Shown: positions 33,675 to 42,988 of the stretch, in pieces | Numbering within the stretch: the stretch's first letter is position 1 | Layout: each line of letters begins with the position of its first letter | NCBI GenBank assembly: GCA_964358645.1 | Contig: CAYHPW010000004.1 | Coordinates: forward strand, 26,526 to 90,525 | Reading direction: 5' to 3' | DNA length: 64,000 nucleotides | Source of the DNA: JBBTDV01 sp038042605 | Lineage (GTDB): Bacteria; Bdellovibrionota; UBA1018 | Translations under genes and position numbers: made by a program | The notes under the pieces: generated by a model | The model's database searches: none | Told to the model about the DNA's origin: nothing | Seen by the model: the letters and a program-made list of their open reading frames with translations, nothing else

Positions 33675-34706
33675 TTATATTTCTTCCTTGAGATTTCTTA
33701 GTTCATTCAAAATCTTTTTCTTCTCCGAGCCATCAGCCGATGAAATCGAGCCGGCACCGCTCACTTCCTCAATCTCCACTTTCGAAGCCTTGCTCCTCCC
33801 GCGTTTATGTGACGTCAAACCAGGCGACAGCATCTCTTCTCCGGCGCTTACCTCGCCAGTCAACTTTCTGGTCAAGTGAGTATTTAGTTTTTCATCCACC
33901 TCCGTACTGCGATGTCTTTCATATGAGACGCGGGTGGAATCATCGGGTGGTGATTTTTTTTCTAGTACCGGCAACGCGGCCAGTTTGCGATCCTGTTGTT
34001 CCTTAGCCACATCCAATGCATTAGATCGCTCGTGCTCGTCCAATCCGAGTTCATGGAGCTTGGGCTTCAGGCTTGCCAATGAAACCGCACGAGCCGGCGA
34101 CGGCACAACCCTCAGCAACTTAAAATTAAGGTTACTTGCCTGGCCTTCCGCAACGGTCATCTTCTTGGACGGCTCAAAACGGTTTTCGATGTACGCCAGT
34201 CTTTCTGTCGCTATGACCTGGCTTTCTTCATGCTCGCTGCTGAATAAAACTACCGCGGAACCATTAACAACACGTATTCTTGCATTTGGAGTAATGACTT
34301 TAAGCTCGCGCTCTCCTCCACCCGCGCGGACAAAGACCTGGCCACGGAACAAAAGTACGGCATCACCGGAAAACTTGCCGTCCATATTGTATTCAGGCAA
34401 CCCGACAAATGACCCTGGCGAGATATTTATTTGGTAGCCATCGCGGTGCCTGATCTGCACCCACCCTGATTCAACAGAGATCCATGAACCGCATTCCACC
34501 ACAGAGTTTTTACCGATATCAGCCATGTATGTGCGCGACGAATCCATTAGCTGTGTTGCGCCGGAAAAAGCTTTTACCACTCCACAAGGAACAGGGGCTG
34601 CTTGTGACGCCTGTGGCTGCGCTGCAATGACACTATGAGAAATCATCACAGTAGCGATTACCGCTGCGATACAAAACTCTGTTCTAATGACTTGCAGCAG
34701 GCTCAC
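33675..34706 (-). CDS. FecR-domain periplasmic protein
   Basis: A 343-residue exported protein starting at GTG 34706, overlapping the preceding TPR gene by 23 bases. The signal peptide ends near HSVIAAQ. Residues about 50-170 form a FecR domain: G-E-W-V-like WISVESGWVQIRHRDGYQI, then a GKFSGDAVLLFRGQVFVRAG strand pair and TPNARIRVVNGSAVVLF. The C-terminal 150 residues are charged and low in complexity. FecR domains here probably bind peptidoglycan or signal surface events; there is no adjacent FecI sigma factor. Confidence 0.72.
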   Translation of the reverse strand: MSLLQVIRTEFCIAAVIATVMISHSVIAAQPQASQAAPVPCGVVKAFSGATQLMDSSRTYMADIGKNSVVECGSWISVESGWVQIRHRDGYQINISPGSFVGLPEYNMDGKFSGDAVLLFRGQVFVRAGGGERELKVITPNARIRVVNGSAVVLFSSEHEESQVIATERLAYIENRFEPSKKMTVAEGQASNLNFKLLRVVPSPARAVSLASLKPKLHELGLDEHERSNALDVAKEQQDRKLAALPVLEKKSPPDDSTRVSYERHRSTEVDEKLNTHLTRKLTGEVSAGEEMLSPGLTSHKRGRSKASKVEIEEVSGAGSISSADGSEKKKILNELRNLKEEI

Positions 34707-35529
34707 GTGTCGCCTCTTTTGCGTTATTAATCAATTCAACCTCCCCGGAATGAGGATGATTATCCACCAGATCGGTGAGCCAGTATTGAGAATGAACATG
34801 CTTGTTCGTACGCTCTGCGATCACGCCCTTCCAAAGCCTTGCCTGGGCACGAAACCTAGCAAGACCTTCCTGGCCTTCTTGACTTTCTTGATTTGGGACT
34901 TTAAGGATTTTTTCCAAGTACGCATCCGCCATGCTGAAATTATCAAGCCTGTACCAGGCGATTGCCGCCATCAAATGGTTCTTTGGAGTCTTGTAAGCGT
35001 CGCTGTCCTCAAGAGTCGTCAGGAGCATGAATATCACCGCTGCTTTCTCGTCATCCCGCGATTGAAAATACGAAAGCCCGAGAGTATAAAGCTGGTTTGG
35101 CAACAAATGAGAAGGCGGTCTGTATTCTATGCTGGCAAGGTTGCGTCCCGTCCTGCTGCCTGTCTCCGCTTCGAGACTTGCCGCATTTTTCTTGGTAACT
35201 TGATCAGCACTCGAGGAACGACAGCCGAATTGAAGTGCTTCGACCTGGCTTCTAAGGTTCATATTTTCCAATTTGAGGTTGTGATTTTCCTGATCAATAC
35301 GATGCAGTTCATTCATGCGTGTAAAGATATTCTCAGCCGCCTGCTCATAAATCCCCAGGAAGCCTTGAACACCTTTTTTTCTTTCCTCTACACCGACAAC
35401 GCCCTCGGCTTTTTTGAAGAAATATGGCCCGATCACGAAGACACCCACAACAACTGCCACTACCGCGGCCGTGGGGCCAAACCAGCGTTTCAACCGAATT
35501 ACTTTTTCAAATATTACACGACGATTCAT
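34684..35529 (-). CDS. Membrane-anchored TPR/coiled-coil protein
   Basis: A 281-residue protein. A membrane helix at about residues 19-38 (TAAVVAVVVGVFVIGPYFF) is followed by a coiled coil (MNELHRIDQENHNLKLENMN and onward to about residue 95). The C-terminal half has tandem helices fitting tetratricopeptide repeats (LYTLGLSYFQSRDDEKAAVI, MAAIAWYRLDNFSMADAYL). It is first in a three-gene set with FecR and a barrel protein, suggesting an envelope scaffold. No ribosome site is obvious before the ATG. Confidence 0.68.
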   Translation of the reverse strand: MNRRVIFEKVIRLKRWFGPTAAVVAVVVGVFVIGPYFFKKAEGVVGVEERKKGVQGFLGIYEQAAENIFTRMNELHRIDQENHNLKLENMNLRSQVEALQFGCRSSSADQVTKKNAASLEAETGSRTGRNLASIEYRPPSHLLPNQLYTLGLSYFQSRDDEKAAVIFMLLTTLEDSDAYKTPKNHLMAAIAWYRLDNFSMADAYLEKILKVPNQESQEGQEGLARFRAQARLWKGVIAERTNKHVHSQYWLTDLVDNHPHSGEVELINNAKEATREPAASH

Positions 35530-35662
35530 CTCAAACTACTGATCGGCCGGGGCATTCGAAACTTAATGTGTCAAAATATTGCCGGTATGCCGATTGATTT
35601 TTGCCTAGAAAACTCCATATCAGCGACTTAATATACTTCTTATATTCAAGGAGGAACCACTG

Positions 35663-36781
35663 ATGTTTTCACGAAAAAGCCTGCCATGGATATATCCATG
35701 GCTGTTTATAGTTACTTTATTTTCATCGTCATTAATCATTTATGGTTGTTCAAAAAATGATTCGACAACAACAAACACGATGTCAGCCCTGTCTGGGCAG
35801 CTTGATACCGTAAGCAAGAACTTCACCCCAAGTTCGCTTGATTACACTTCAAGCACTGTTATGAGCCTGAGTAGCTCGGGCAATATGCGTGCACAGGATA
35901 GCAATCCATGCGCTGGCTATGACTTGTTTGGTTGCCAACCGGTACTGCTCCGGATTTATATCAATATGGCCAAGATGTTTCTTGATCTGACAAAGCAGAT
36001 TGTTTCTGACACCAGCACACATCTGGGCCCGCTACAAGACGGGGCAACCGGAATAGTGAACCAAGATGACAAAACCATTTATTATAAAAAAACAAGTGAC
36101 ACCAACTACGAAATACTCATAAAAAGCAGCACTGCTTCTATGGGGCATATCAAAGTCACAAGCACAGGCGCCACCGTGATAATGGATATGAGTCAACTCC
36201 CTGATTCTCCGGGTGGGAAGTTTAAAGTTGAAGTAAGCTATACTGATGAAAACAACTGGTCCATTTCAGCAATGCTTGCAGGAATGAGCTGCCAACCGGA
36301 CGACGTACGAGCACCGAGAAGCTTCTGGGTTAAAATGGCTAAAGCAAATGACATATGGAAGGGTAAGGCGATTATCTATAACCCAGTGTGGGCTAGCTTC
36401 GCTTCAGAGCCTACTTGCGACACTACCGCCACTGACAGCACATCCATGAACTTCTACACGGATTTCGTTGGTGACAACACAGCAGCAAAGGCAAGCGTGT
36501 ATATGATACAAAGGGACAAGACCAGCCTTTCAGATATCTCCACCTATGGCATGAGCAATCTTTGCACGAACTACTCGATTAACAATTGTGGTATGGGAGC
36601 GAGTTTAACAGCGTACCTAAATCCATTCTGCAACCCAGCCGCAACTGATGTCGCCGCATGGAATAGTTCATGTTCTGGAACATCCACCGCGGTCAGCAAT
36701 GCAGATTTCGGATCAGCAAGCGATTGGATAGTACCATATGATTTTTACCAGATAACTATTACACTGCCAGACAGTATTTAA
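35663..36781 (+). CDS. Large lipoprotein of unknown function
   Basis: A 372-residue lipoprotein with an excellent ribosome site (AAGGAGG, eight bases before the ATG). The signal WLFIVTLFSSSLII ends in lipobox YGC-S. The mature protein is Ser/Thr/Asp-rich with about ten cysteines, several in a C-terminal cluster (LCTNYSINNCG, NPFCNPAA, NSSCSG), suggesting disulfides and an extracytoplasmic location. No family is recognised. It is divergent from the TPR gene and convergent with argS. Confidence 0.75.
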   Translation: MFSRKSLPWIYPWLFIVTLFSSSLIIYGCSKNDSTTTNTMSALSGQLDTVSKNFTPSSLDYTSSTVMSLSSSGNMRAQDSNPCAGYDLFGCQPVLLRIYINMAKMFLDLTKQIVSDTSTHLGPLQDGATGIVNQDDKTIYYKKTSDTNYEILIKSSTASMGHIKVTSTGATVIMDMSQLPDSPGGKFKVEVSYTDENNWSISAMLAGMSCQPDDVRAPRSFWVKMAKANDIWKGKAIIYNPVWASFASEPTCDTTATDSTSMNFYTDFVGDNTAAKASVYMIQRDKTSLSDISTYGMSNLCTNYSINNCGMGASLTAYLNPFCNPAATDVAAWNSSCSGTSTAVSNADFGSASDWIVPYDFYQITITLPDSI

Positions 36782-36802
36782 GTTTTTGCGCGTTCAAGCA
36801 AA

Positions 36803-36843
36803 CCTCTCCCAGACCGTAAGCATTACATACGGTCGGGGAGAGG
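36803..36843. terminator. Long hairpin between lipoprotein gene and argS, possible bidirectional terminator
   Basis: CCTCTCCC-A-GACCGTA pairs with TACGGTC-G-GGGAGAGG across a nine-base loop, with one A/G mismatch. The loop contains the argS stop codon, so the distal stem arm encodes the last residues of ArgS. No strong T-run follows on either strand, so termination activity is inferred from position between convergent genes. Confidence 0.55.
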
Positions 36844-38592
36844 AATTCCAAGAAGCCCCAACCCCCTAGCCAGGACTCTTCTGGTAGCTTCCACAAGGTT
36901 GAGCCTTGCCAACGTAAGCTCGGCATCATCACTAAGAACCCGGCATTCACGATAAAAACAGCTGAAGGCTTTGGTCAAGTCGATCAGGTAATGCGCCATT
37001 TGGCTTGCCTTCGCAAAACTTAGTGACCGCTCGAGATGGAGCGGGAACCGCCCAAGAACTCTGACAAGCTGGATCTCTTCGGCGGCACCAAGCCGCATAA
37101 CAAGCGCGGCATCATACGCCGGACACTGTGGTACACCAACCACGTCATGCGCTTTTCTGAGTATACTCTTGCACCTCGTATGGGCGTATTGCAGGTATGG
37201 ACCGGTTTCGCCTTCAAAGTCCACCACCCTATCAACCTCAAACTCGACATCACGCACTGGATCGGTATGAAGATCATGAAACACTACGGCACCCACCGCA
37301 ATCGCCTCGCAAATGGCATCCGACGCGGCTACGTGGGCAGCCTCAGGTTTATCAGGATCCTTGGCACGCTCCAACATCAGCTCTGCAACGCGTTCCTTAG
37401 CTAAAGCAAGCACTTCCTCTAGCGTAACAAAATTGCCCTTCCTGGTGGACATCTTCGCATCTTTGAACCTGTAAAGGCCAAACGGTATGTGCTCACATTT
37501 CCCAGCCCATGGTAATCCCATCCGCCTAAGCACGCCAAATACCTGTTGGAAGTGAAGCTTCTGTTCAGCACCTACAATATAAGTCATCCGGTCAAAGTTA
37601 AATTTTTCATGGCGATAAATCGCAGCCGCCACGTCACGGGTTGCATAAATCGTAGCCCCGTCGCTCTTTTGCATGATACACGGGAGAAGATCATTTTCCT
37701 TTTCATCCTTGACTCTAACCACCCAAGCGCCTTCGCTTAGCTCAAGTAAGTTACGCTTTTTTAAATCATCAATCAGGGGCATTAATTTATCTTTGTAAAA
37801 ACTTTCACCCCACACATGATCGAATTTGACACCAAGGCGCTGATAAATACGGTTGAATTCTTTTATCGAGATCTCAACGCATTTCTTCCATAAAGCGGTG
37901 ATCTCAGGATCGCCCTGTTCGAGTTTTAGGAATGCATTTCTGGCCTCTGCTTCGAGTGACGGATCAGCATCAACAGCCGCATTGGACTTGACGTATAGAT
38001 CCACAAGCTCTGTCATTGTAAGCTTGTCATCAATCTTCCTGTTGAAAAGGCGAAAAGCCAAGGCAAGCATACCGTATTGCTTTCCCCAATCACCAAGGTG
38101 ATTGATTGAAACTACATTAAAACCGCGATACCTCCCGATGCGGTCAAGCGCCGCTCCAAGGGCCGTTGGTCTTAAATGATAAATATTTAACGGCTTTGCA
38201 ATATTCGGCGAACTGTACTCAAGCACCCATGTTCCCCTGGTACCTGCTGGCAACATCCCATAGGTGCCCAAAGAAGTATTAAGACCGTCGCCAGAAAGCA
38301 TATCTTTTAAAAGCGCGCGCATGCACTCATCGGCTGCAACAACAAAGTTGACATAAGCCCCTGCCGCATTCACCGAAAGCCAGTCCGGTACGAGCTTCCG
38401 TGATTTCACTTCCGAAACGACATGTTTTGCGATTTCCGGGGGGCTTTTGCGAAACTCCTTTGAGAGTTTGAAGCATGGGAACCCAAAATCACCCATTGAC
38501 GGGTCAGGGGGCGTCTCCAGATCCGCAGGTGTAATTTCACGGCCGAGCACAGCACTTATCGCCTGCGCAGCTATCTTCGCGAAGCGTTCCAT
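36823..38592 (-). CDS. argS: Arginyl-tRNA synthetase
   Basis: A 589-residue class I synthetase. The N-terminal additional domain, INHLGDWGKQYGMLA motif, YATRDVAAA, KMSTRKGN and the C-terminal DALR anticodon domain (AHYLIDLTKAFSCFYRECRV) identify ArgRS. The ATP-binding HIGH signature, normally HxGH, reads NIYH here (residues 136-139, in AKPLNIYHLRPTALG); I checked the codons. Only the second histidine of the motif is kept. Everything else looks intact and the gene sits tightly behind sdhB (6 bases), so it is probably the functional, sole ArgRS. Confidence 0.93.
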   Translation of the reverse strand: MERFAKIAAQAISAVLGREITPADLETPPDPSMGDFGFPCFKLSKEFRKSPPEIAKHVVSEVKSRKLVPDWLSVNAAGAYVNFVVAADECMRALLKDMLSGDGLNTSLGTYGMLPAGTRGTWVLEYSSPNIAKPLNIYHLRPTALGAALDRIGRYRGFNVVSINHLGDWGKQYGMLALAFRLFNRKIDDKLTMTELVDLYVKSNAAVDADPSLEAEARNAFLKLEQGDPEITALWKKCVEISIKEFNRIYQRLGVKFDHVWGESFYKDKLMPLIDDLKKRNLLELSEGAWVVRVKDEKENDLLPCIMQKSDGATIYATRDVAAAIYRHEKFNFDRMTYIVGAEQKLHFQQVFGVLRRMGLPWAGKCEHIPFGLYRFKDAKMSTRKGNFVTLEEVLALAKERVAELMLERAKDPDKPEAAHVAASDAICEAIAVGAVVFHDLHTDPVRDVEFEVDRVVDFEGETGPYLQYAHTRCKSILRKAHDVVGVPQCPAYDAALVMRLGAAEEIQLVRVLGRFPLHLERSLSFAKASQMAHYLIDLTKAFSCFYRECRVLSDDAELTLARLNLVEATRRVLARGLGLLGIPLPDRM

Positions 38593-38598
38593 CCTGTT

Positions 38599-39369
38599 TT
38601 ACGAACCGAACCAAAGAAGTTTCTTAAACGCGTGCAGCGTCGTTTTCTGGCTAACAACACCGATTGATTCAGTAAGAGGGATGCTCTTGGGGCAAACTTT
38701 AACGCAGTTCTGCGCATCACCACAGTCGGTAATTCCTCCAGGCCCCATAACGGCCTCAAGGCGAGTGGCGGCGCTCATGGCACCGGAAGGGTGAGAATTA
38801 AACAAACGCACCTGGCTAATGGCCTGTGGACCGATGAACTTGGAATGAGGTCCATACTGCGGACAGGCTTCAAGACAACAGCCGCAAGTCATGCACTCAG
38901 ATAGCTTATATCTTTCTAACGCTAGACTCTGTGAGTAGCGCGGACCGGGTCCGATGTCATGCGTTCCGTCCATGTTAATCCAGGCCTTGACCGTCTTAAG
39001 ATGCTCGAACATCCGCGACCTATCAACCATCAGATCACGCAGGACAGGGAACTTTGACATTGGCTCTAACCTTAGAGGCTGTTCAAGCTTATCGATAAGC
39101 GCAGTGCAAGCTTGTCTCGGGACACCGTTTATAATCATGGTACAAGCGCCACAGACTTCCTCAAGGCAAGCACAATCCCAAGCCGGTGGCGTGGTGGCTT
39201 TTCCATCAGCAGTGACAGGGTTGGCTCTTATGTCCATCAATACCGCTATGACATTGAGATTTGGCCGCCATTGTAATTGAAAAATTTCCCACCTTGGCTC
39301 GGCACCTGGTTTTTCCTGCCTCCTGATGTGCAGCTCAACGGTCCGTTCATTTCTCTTGGAATCCTGCAT
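38599..39369 (-). CDS. sdhB: Succinate dehydrogenase/fumarate reductase iron-sulfur subunit
   Basis: About 256 residues from the ATG at 39369, with GGAGG upstream; a longer frame to 39414 includes a tandem repeat and no ribosome site. The [2Fe-2S] cysteines are in DCACLEEVCGACTM and a later RQAC. The [4Fe-4S]/[3Fe-4S] cysteines are in SECMTCGCCLEACPQ and QNCVKVCPKSIPL. The pattern of the first [4Fe-4S] motif (C-x2-C-x2-C-x3-CP with an extra vicinal cysteine) matches Bacillus/epsilonproteobacterial SdhB, in line with the sdhC type. Electrons flow from SdhA FAD to the haem b subunit and menaquinone. Confidence 0.92.
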   Translation of the reverse strand: MQDSKRNERTVELHIRRQEKPGAEPRWEIFQLQWRPNLNVIAVLMDIRANPVTADGKATTPPAWDCACLEEVCGACTMIINGVPRQACTALIDKLEQPLRLEPMSKFPVLRDLMVDRSRMFEHLKTVKAWINMDGTHDIGPGPRYSQSLALERYKLSECMTCGCCLEACPQYGPHSKFIGPQAISQVRLFNSHPSGAMSAATRLEAVMGPGGITDCGDAQNCVKVCPKSIPLTESIGVVSQKTTLHAFKKLLWFGS

Positions 39370-39380
39370 GAGAGTTCCTC

Positions 39381-39418
39381 CAAATCTTCTTGGCAAATCT
39401 TCTTGGCAAATCATCTCG
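39381..39418. repeat. 13-bp tandem repeat ahead of sdhB
   Basis: caaatcttcttgg occurs twice exactly and a third time diverged, between sdhA and sdhB. It lies just upstream of the sdhB ribosome site on the minus strand and could change spacing if copy number varied. Confidence 0.75.
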
Positions 39419-39435
39419 CAACTTCTCTTGGCCCA

Positions 39436-41277
39436 TCACTTACTTGCTACTGGCTGCACAACCGCCGCCGCGCTAGCGCCCTTATCAACGTCATATTTGC
39501 GGGCCCGCGGCTTTATCAGCGAAACATCAACAGGCTCGTAGCTGAACGCGTGCTCACCGGCTTCCCTCGGCCGCCCAAATCCCACTCCTGGCACTCGCGG
39601 CGGTTCATACATTGCGATCGTAGTCTTTAAAAAATTAGCATCATCACGCTCTGGGGAATCTGGCTTATAGTGAGCTCCGCGGCTTTCGTTGCGTTTTAAC
39701 GCGCCGATGGTGATCACTCGCGCGAGCTGCAGCATCGTATAGAGCTGCCTGGTATAATGCACGCACTGGTTGCCCCACTCACCACGATCTTTAACTCCGA
39801 TTCTAAACCACCGCTCGATGAGTTCCTGGATTTTAGTGTCGGTTTCCTCAAGCTTTTTGTTGTAACGGACTACGGTCACGTTCCTAGTCATCCACTCGCC
39901 AAGCTCACGGCCGAGCTCGAACGGATTTTCAGGGCCATCCATCTTTTTAACGAAATCAATGCGCTGTGAATGCGCCTTAACTGCGCTCTCGTAAAGAGAA
40001 GCGGGCAGATCATCAGCATAGGTCTTGAGCTTCTTCGTCCACTTCGCCATCGCAGGCCCGGCAACTATTCCGGCATAAATGCACGATAACAGCGAATTGG
40101 CCCCAAGCCTGTTCGCGCCATGGATTGAGTAATCAACCTCTCCAACCGCAAAAAGACCAGGGACATTGGTCATCTGATCATAATCAACCCAGAGCCCACC
40201 CATGCTGTAGTGAACTGCCGGAAAAACCTGCATCGGAACTTTTGTCGGATCCACGCCCATGAATTTTTCGTAAATCTCAAGAATAGCGCCAAGCTTCTTA
40301 CGTAAAGTTTCAGCAGGAATATGTGAAAGATCTAGATATACGACTGGCTTGCCGTTTACACCTAGGCCCATGTCATAAACCACTTTATAAATAGCCCTGG
40401 TCGCGATATCGCGCGGAACCAAGTTGCCATAGGCCGGGTACATTTCCTCAAGGAAGTACCATGGCTTTCCGTTACGTGGCACCCAAACACGCCCGCCTTC
40501 ACCGCGCGCGCTCTCGGACATCAACCGTAATTTATCTTCACCTGGGATCGCGGTTGGATGCACTTGAATGAATTCGCCGTTAGCGTACTTAGCCCCCTGC
40601 ATGTAAGACACAGCCGCTGCAAATCCAGTATTTATCATGGAATTTGTCGACTTCCCATAGATCAGCCCAGGCCCGCCGGTAGCTAGCGCCACCGCAGCAG
40701 CCCTGAATGCGCGGACTTCCATGGTCACGCAATTGGTAGCTACTATCCCGCAGCACTTTGCATCCGCGCCGTCTGAATCTTTTACCATCCCAAGAAATTC
40801 CCAGCCTTCGAACTTACGCACCTTTCCGGCCACCTCGAATGCCCTTACCTGCTCGTCAAGCGCGTACAGAAGCTGCTGGCCAGTGGAAGCACCAGCAAAA
40901 GCCGTGCGGTGATGCTTGGTGCCGCCAAACCGCCTGAAGTCAAGAAGCCCTTCCGGTGTACGGCTGAAAGGCACCCCAAGCCGATCCATCAGATAAATTA
41001 TTCCCGGTGCGGCTTCACACATTTTATGCGCCGGTGGCTGATTGGCCAGAAAATCACCCCCGTAAACAGTGTCGTCGAAATGCTCCCAAGGCGAATCACC
41101 TTCACCTTTAGTGTTAACAGCGCCGTTTATACCACCCTGCGCGCAAACCGAGTGGCTGCGCTTAACCGGAACCACCGAAAACAAATCAACATCCATTCCG
41201 GCTTCGCACGCCTTGATCGTGGTCATCAAACCAGCAAGGCCACCTCCGACAACTATCAATCGATGGGATTTCGCCAT
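39436..41277 (-). CDS. sdhA: Succinate dehydrogenase/fumarate reductase flavoprotein subunit
   Basis: A 613-residue flavoprotein. The FAD dinucleotide motif VVGGGLAGLMTTI, the covalent FAD histidine region RSHSVCAQGGINGA, and catalytic segments HPTAIPGEDKLRLMSESARGEGG and AVHYSMGGLWVDYDQM are present. The length and the insertion pattern fit the Bacillus/Wolinella-type enzymes that pair with a one-chain dihaem cytochrome b. The complex oxidises succinate or reduces fumarate with menaquinone. Middle gene of sdhCAB. Confidence 0.94.
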   Translation of the reverse strand: MAKSHRLIVVGGGLAGLMTTIKACEAGMDVDLFSVVPVKRSHSVCAQGGINGAVNTKGEGDSPWEHFDDTVYGGDFLANQPPAHKMCEAAPGIIYLMDRLGVPFSRTPEGLLDFRRFGGTKHHRTAFAGASTGQQLLYALDEQVRAFEVAGKVRKFEGWEFLGMVKDSDGADAKCCGIVATNCVTMEVRAFRAAAVALATGGPGLIYGKSTNSMINTGFAAAVSYMQGAKYANGEFIQVHPTAIPGEDKLRLMSESARGEGGRVWVPRNGKPWYFLEEMYPAYGNLVPRDIATRAIYKVVYDMGLGVNGKPVVYLDLSHIPAETLRKKLGAILEIYEKFMGVDPTKVPMQVFPAVHYSMGGLWVDYDQMTNVPGLFAVGEVDYSIHGANRLGANSLLSCIYAGIVAGPAMAKWTKKLKTYADDLPASLYESAVKAHSQRIDFVKKMDGPENPFELGRELGEWMTRNVTVVRYNKKLEETDTKIQELIERWFRIGVKDRGEWGNQCVHYTRQLYTMLQLARVITIGALKRNESRGAHYKPDSPERDDANFLKTTIAMYEPPRVPGVGFGRPREAGEHAFSYEPVDVSLIKPRARKYDVDKGASAAAVVQPVASK

Positions 41278-41286
41278 TTAAAACTC

Positions 41287-41958
41287 CTACAATTTGATAA
41301 CGATTGCTTTGCCGACAAAGGCAAAAAGCGAATTAACAGCAAAAAGCGCAAGCACCAAGCCTATGGCAGCGCAAACATATCCTGAGCGCCGCATTGATTT
41401 CTCGGTTGTCGTGATCCCCCACCCAACCAGAAATGACCAGATCCCGTTGGCGAAGTGATAGACCGCCGACACCATGCCCGCGAAGTAAAACCAAAACAGC
41501 CAGGGGGACCTAAGCGCCTCTTCCATGTATTCAAACGTGATAACCCTACCCTGGACTGCCATCGCAACCCTGGTTTCAATTACATGAAACACTATGTAGC
41601 AAAGCAAAATCACGCCCGTCACCCGCTGGAAAAGGTACATCCAGTTGCGCAGCCGGTTGTATTGCATGTTATTCGGCCTAGCTTGTGACGTTATCAGCAG
41701 GCCGTACAGACCATGGTAAAGCAGAGGCACTACAATAATGCCGATTTCAAGCAAGATCACGTAAGGCAATGATTGCAGATTTTTCACGGCTTCATTAAAA
41801 GATTCGGCCCCGTAAACCGCGTGGGAATTTGTCCAGATATGCTCAAGCAGAAAAACTCCGATCGGCACTATCCCAGAAAGACTATGGAGCTTGCGGGCCC
41901 AGAAGCTCCAGGAGATATCACTCTCCACCGCCACCGTAACAGAAGGTTCATCTGACAT
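41287..41958 (-). CDS. sdhC: Succinate dehydrogenase cytochrome b subunit (B. subtilis type)
   Basis: A 223-residue membrane protein with five predicted helices, the size of the single-chain dihaem anchor (SdhC/FrdC type B). Candidate haem histidines are in ARKLHSLSG, LLEHIWTNSH, LYHGLYG, VFHVIETR and AVYHFANGIWSF, one or more per helix as in dihaem anchors. It reduces or oxidises menaquinone. First gene of the sdhCAB-argS unit. Confidence 0.9.
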   Translation of the reverse strand: MSDEPSVTVAVESDISWSFWARKLHSLSGIVPIGVFLLEHIWTNSHAVYGAESFNEAVKNLQSLPYVILLEIGIIVVPLLYHGLYGLLITSQARPNNMQYNRLRNWMYLFQRVTGVILLCYIVFHVIETRVAMAVQGRVITFEYMEEALRSPWLFWFYFAGMVSAVYHFANGIWSFLVGWGITTTEKSMRRSGYVCAAIGLVLALFAVNSLFAFVGKAIVIKL

Positions 41959-42022
41959 ATGACTTCTATATACGCATTGGAATGAATGGAATCAATTAAA
42001 ACGATGGCGGAAAATAAAGTTT

Positions 42023-42988
42023 TTAATCCCGCTTAAGGACAAACACCCCAGGCAAACGCGAAATACGTCCAGTAAGAAGCAAAACTCCAGGGTGACGCAC
42101 AAGCTCGGCATCAAAAGCAAGTTCCATGGAGTTGGTGTTACTGATACGTTTCACCAACGTCCCGGAAATTCTCGCGGCCTTGCCGGTTGTTTTTTGAATG
42201 CTGAATTTTTGCGACTGTTTTTTACGCTTTACCAGAAGTTCACCGCCAAGAACGGTGGTATTTTCTATATGTAAAGTCATAACGGCTTCATCACTGACAA
42301 GCGCGGTGGATGCGGCAGCTTTTGGCGCAATGAAATATCCCTTCCACGTACCGGAAAAATCCCTAGAAAAACTTAAGTCTGCTTTATCCTCGGAAGTGGA
42401 CACCACAGGCAATTTGGCCCGTGGCACCGGGGGCTCTCCCTTAAGTTTTGCAACGATCCAGGAAGCTTTTTCCTCGGCCATGTATTTTTCTAAAACTTTA
42501 TTGGCATTTTGATCGCCTATGCGGCGCAGAGCTTCAGCCGCAGTCAGTCTTGTTTGCGGGTCTTTGTGCCCTAAAAATTTTGAGATAAACTCCACGTCTT
42601 GCGTCCCGCGTGATGCGCCTATGCTTCGTATGGCAGCATTACGTATCACATCATCCCCTGTACGCTCGGCTTGTTGTTTTATGAATTCCGAAGCTGCTCG
42701 GTCATTAAACCAGCCAAGAGCCTCGATCAACCTGACTCTGTGGTAAGTATGCGAAGTATTCTCATACAATTTTACAATAATTCCAGGCGCAGACGGGCCG
42801 AGCACCCTCCACCACTCCGGCGTGTCCGTCGGGTGGCGCTGAGCAAGCACGTCTCTTATTGATTCTTCGATCTCGGAATCAGTTGCGCAAAACACATTTT
42901 GCGGGACTGAGGCAACAATCCCTGCTGCTAAAATCACTGCTAATGCAAAAATTCTCATACATGAAAGCATAGCGCTTTTTCGTTTCAC
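42023..42988 (-). CDS. HEAT-repeat secreted protein
   Basis: A 321-residue exported protein whose signal peptide is best read from the internal ATG at residue 11 (MRIFALAVILAAGIVASVP). Residues about 65-175 carry three HEAT-like helical repeats (VRLIEALGWFNDRAASEFI, VIRNAAIRSIGASRGTQDV, TRLTAAEALRRIGDQNANKV). A beta-rich C-terminal domain (GTWKGYF through VLLLTGRISRLPG) follows. The start overlaps the metzincin gene stop as ATGA, so the two are translationally coupled. Function unknown; probably a periplasmic protein-binding module. Confidence 0.68.
   Translation of the reverse strand: MKRKSAMLSCMRIFALAVILAAGIVASVPQNVFCATDSEIEESIRDVLAQRHPTDTPEWWRVLGPSAPGIIVKLYENTSHTYHRVRLIEALGWFNDRAASEFIKQQAERTGDDVIRNAAIRSIGASRGTQDVEFISKFLGHKDPQTRLTAAEALRRIGDQNANKVLEKYMAEEKASWIVAKLKGEPPVPRAKLPVVSTSEDKADLSFSRDFSGTWKGYFIAPKAAASTALVSDEAVMTLHIENTTVLGGELLVKRKKQSQKFSIQKTTGKAARISGTLVKRISNTNSMELAFDAELVRHPGVLLLTGRISRLPGVFVLKRD

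Noticed and set aside
34687..35631. Plus-strand 314-codon open frame
   Set aside because: Covers the TPR gene in antisense; the minus-strand gene has a clear membrane helix, coiled coil and TPR pattern and overlaps its operon neighbour properly.
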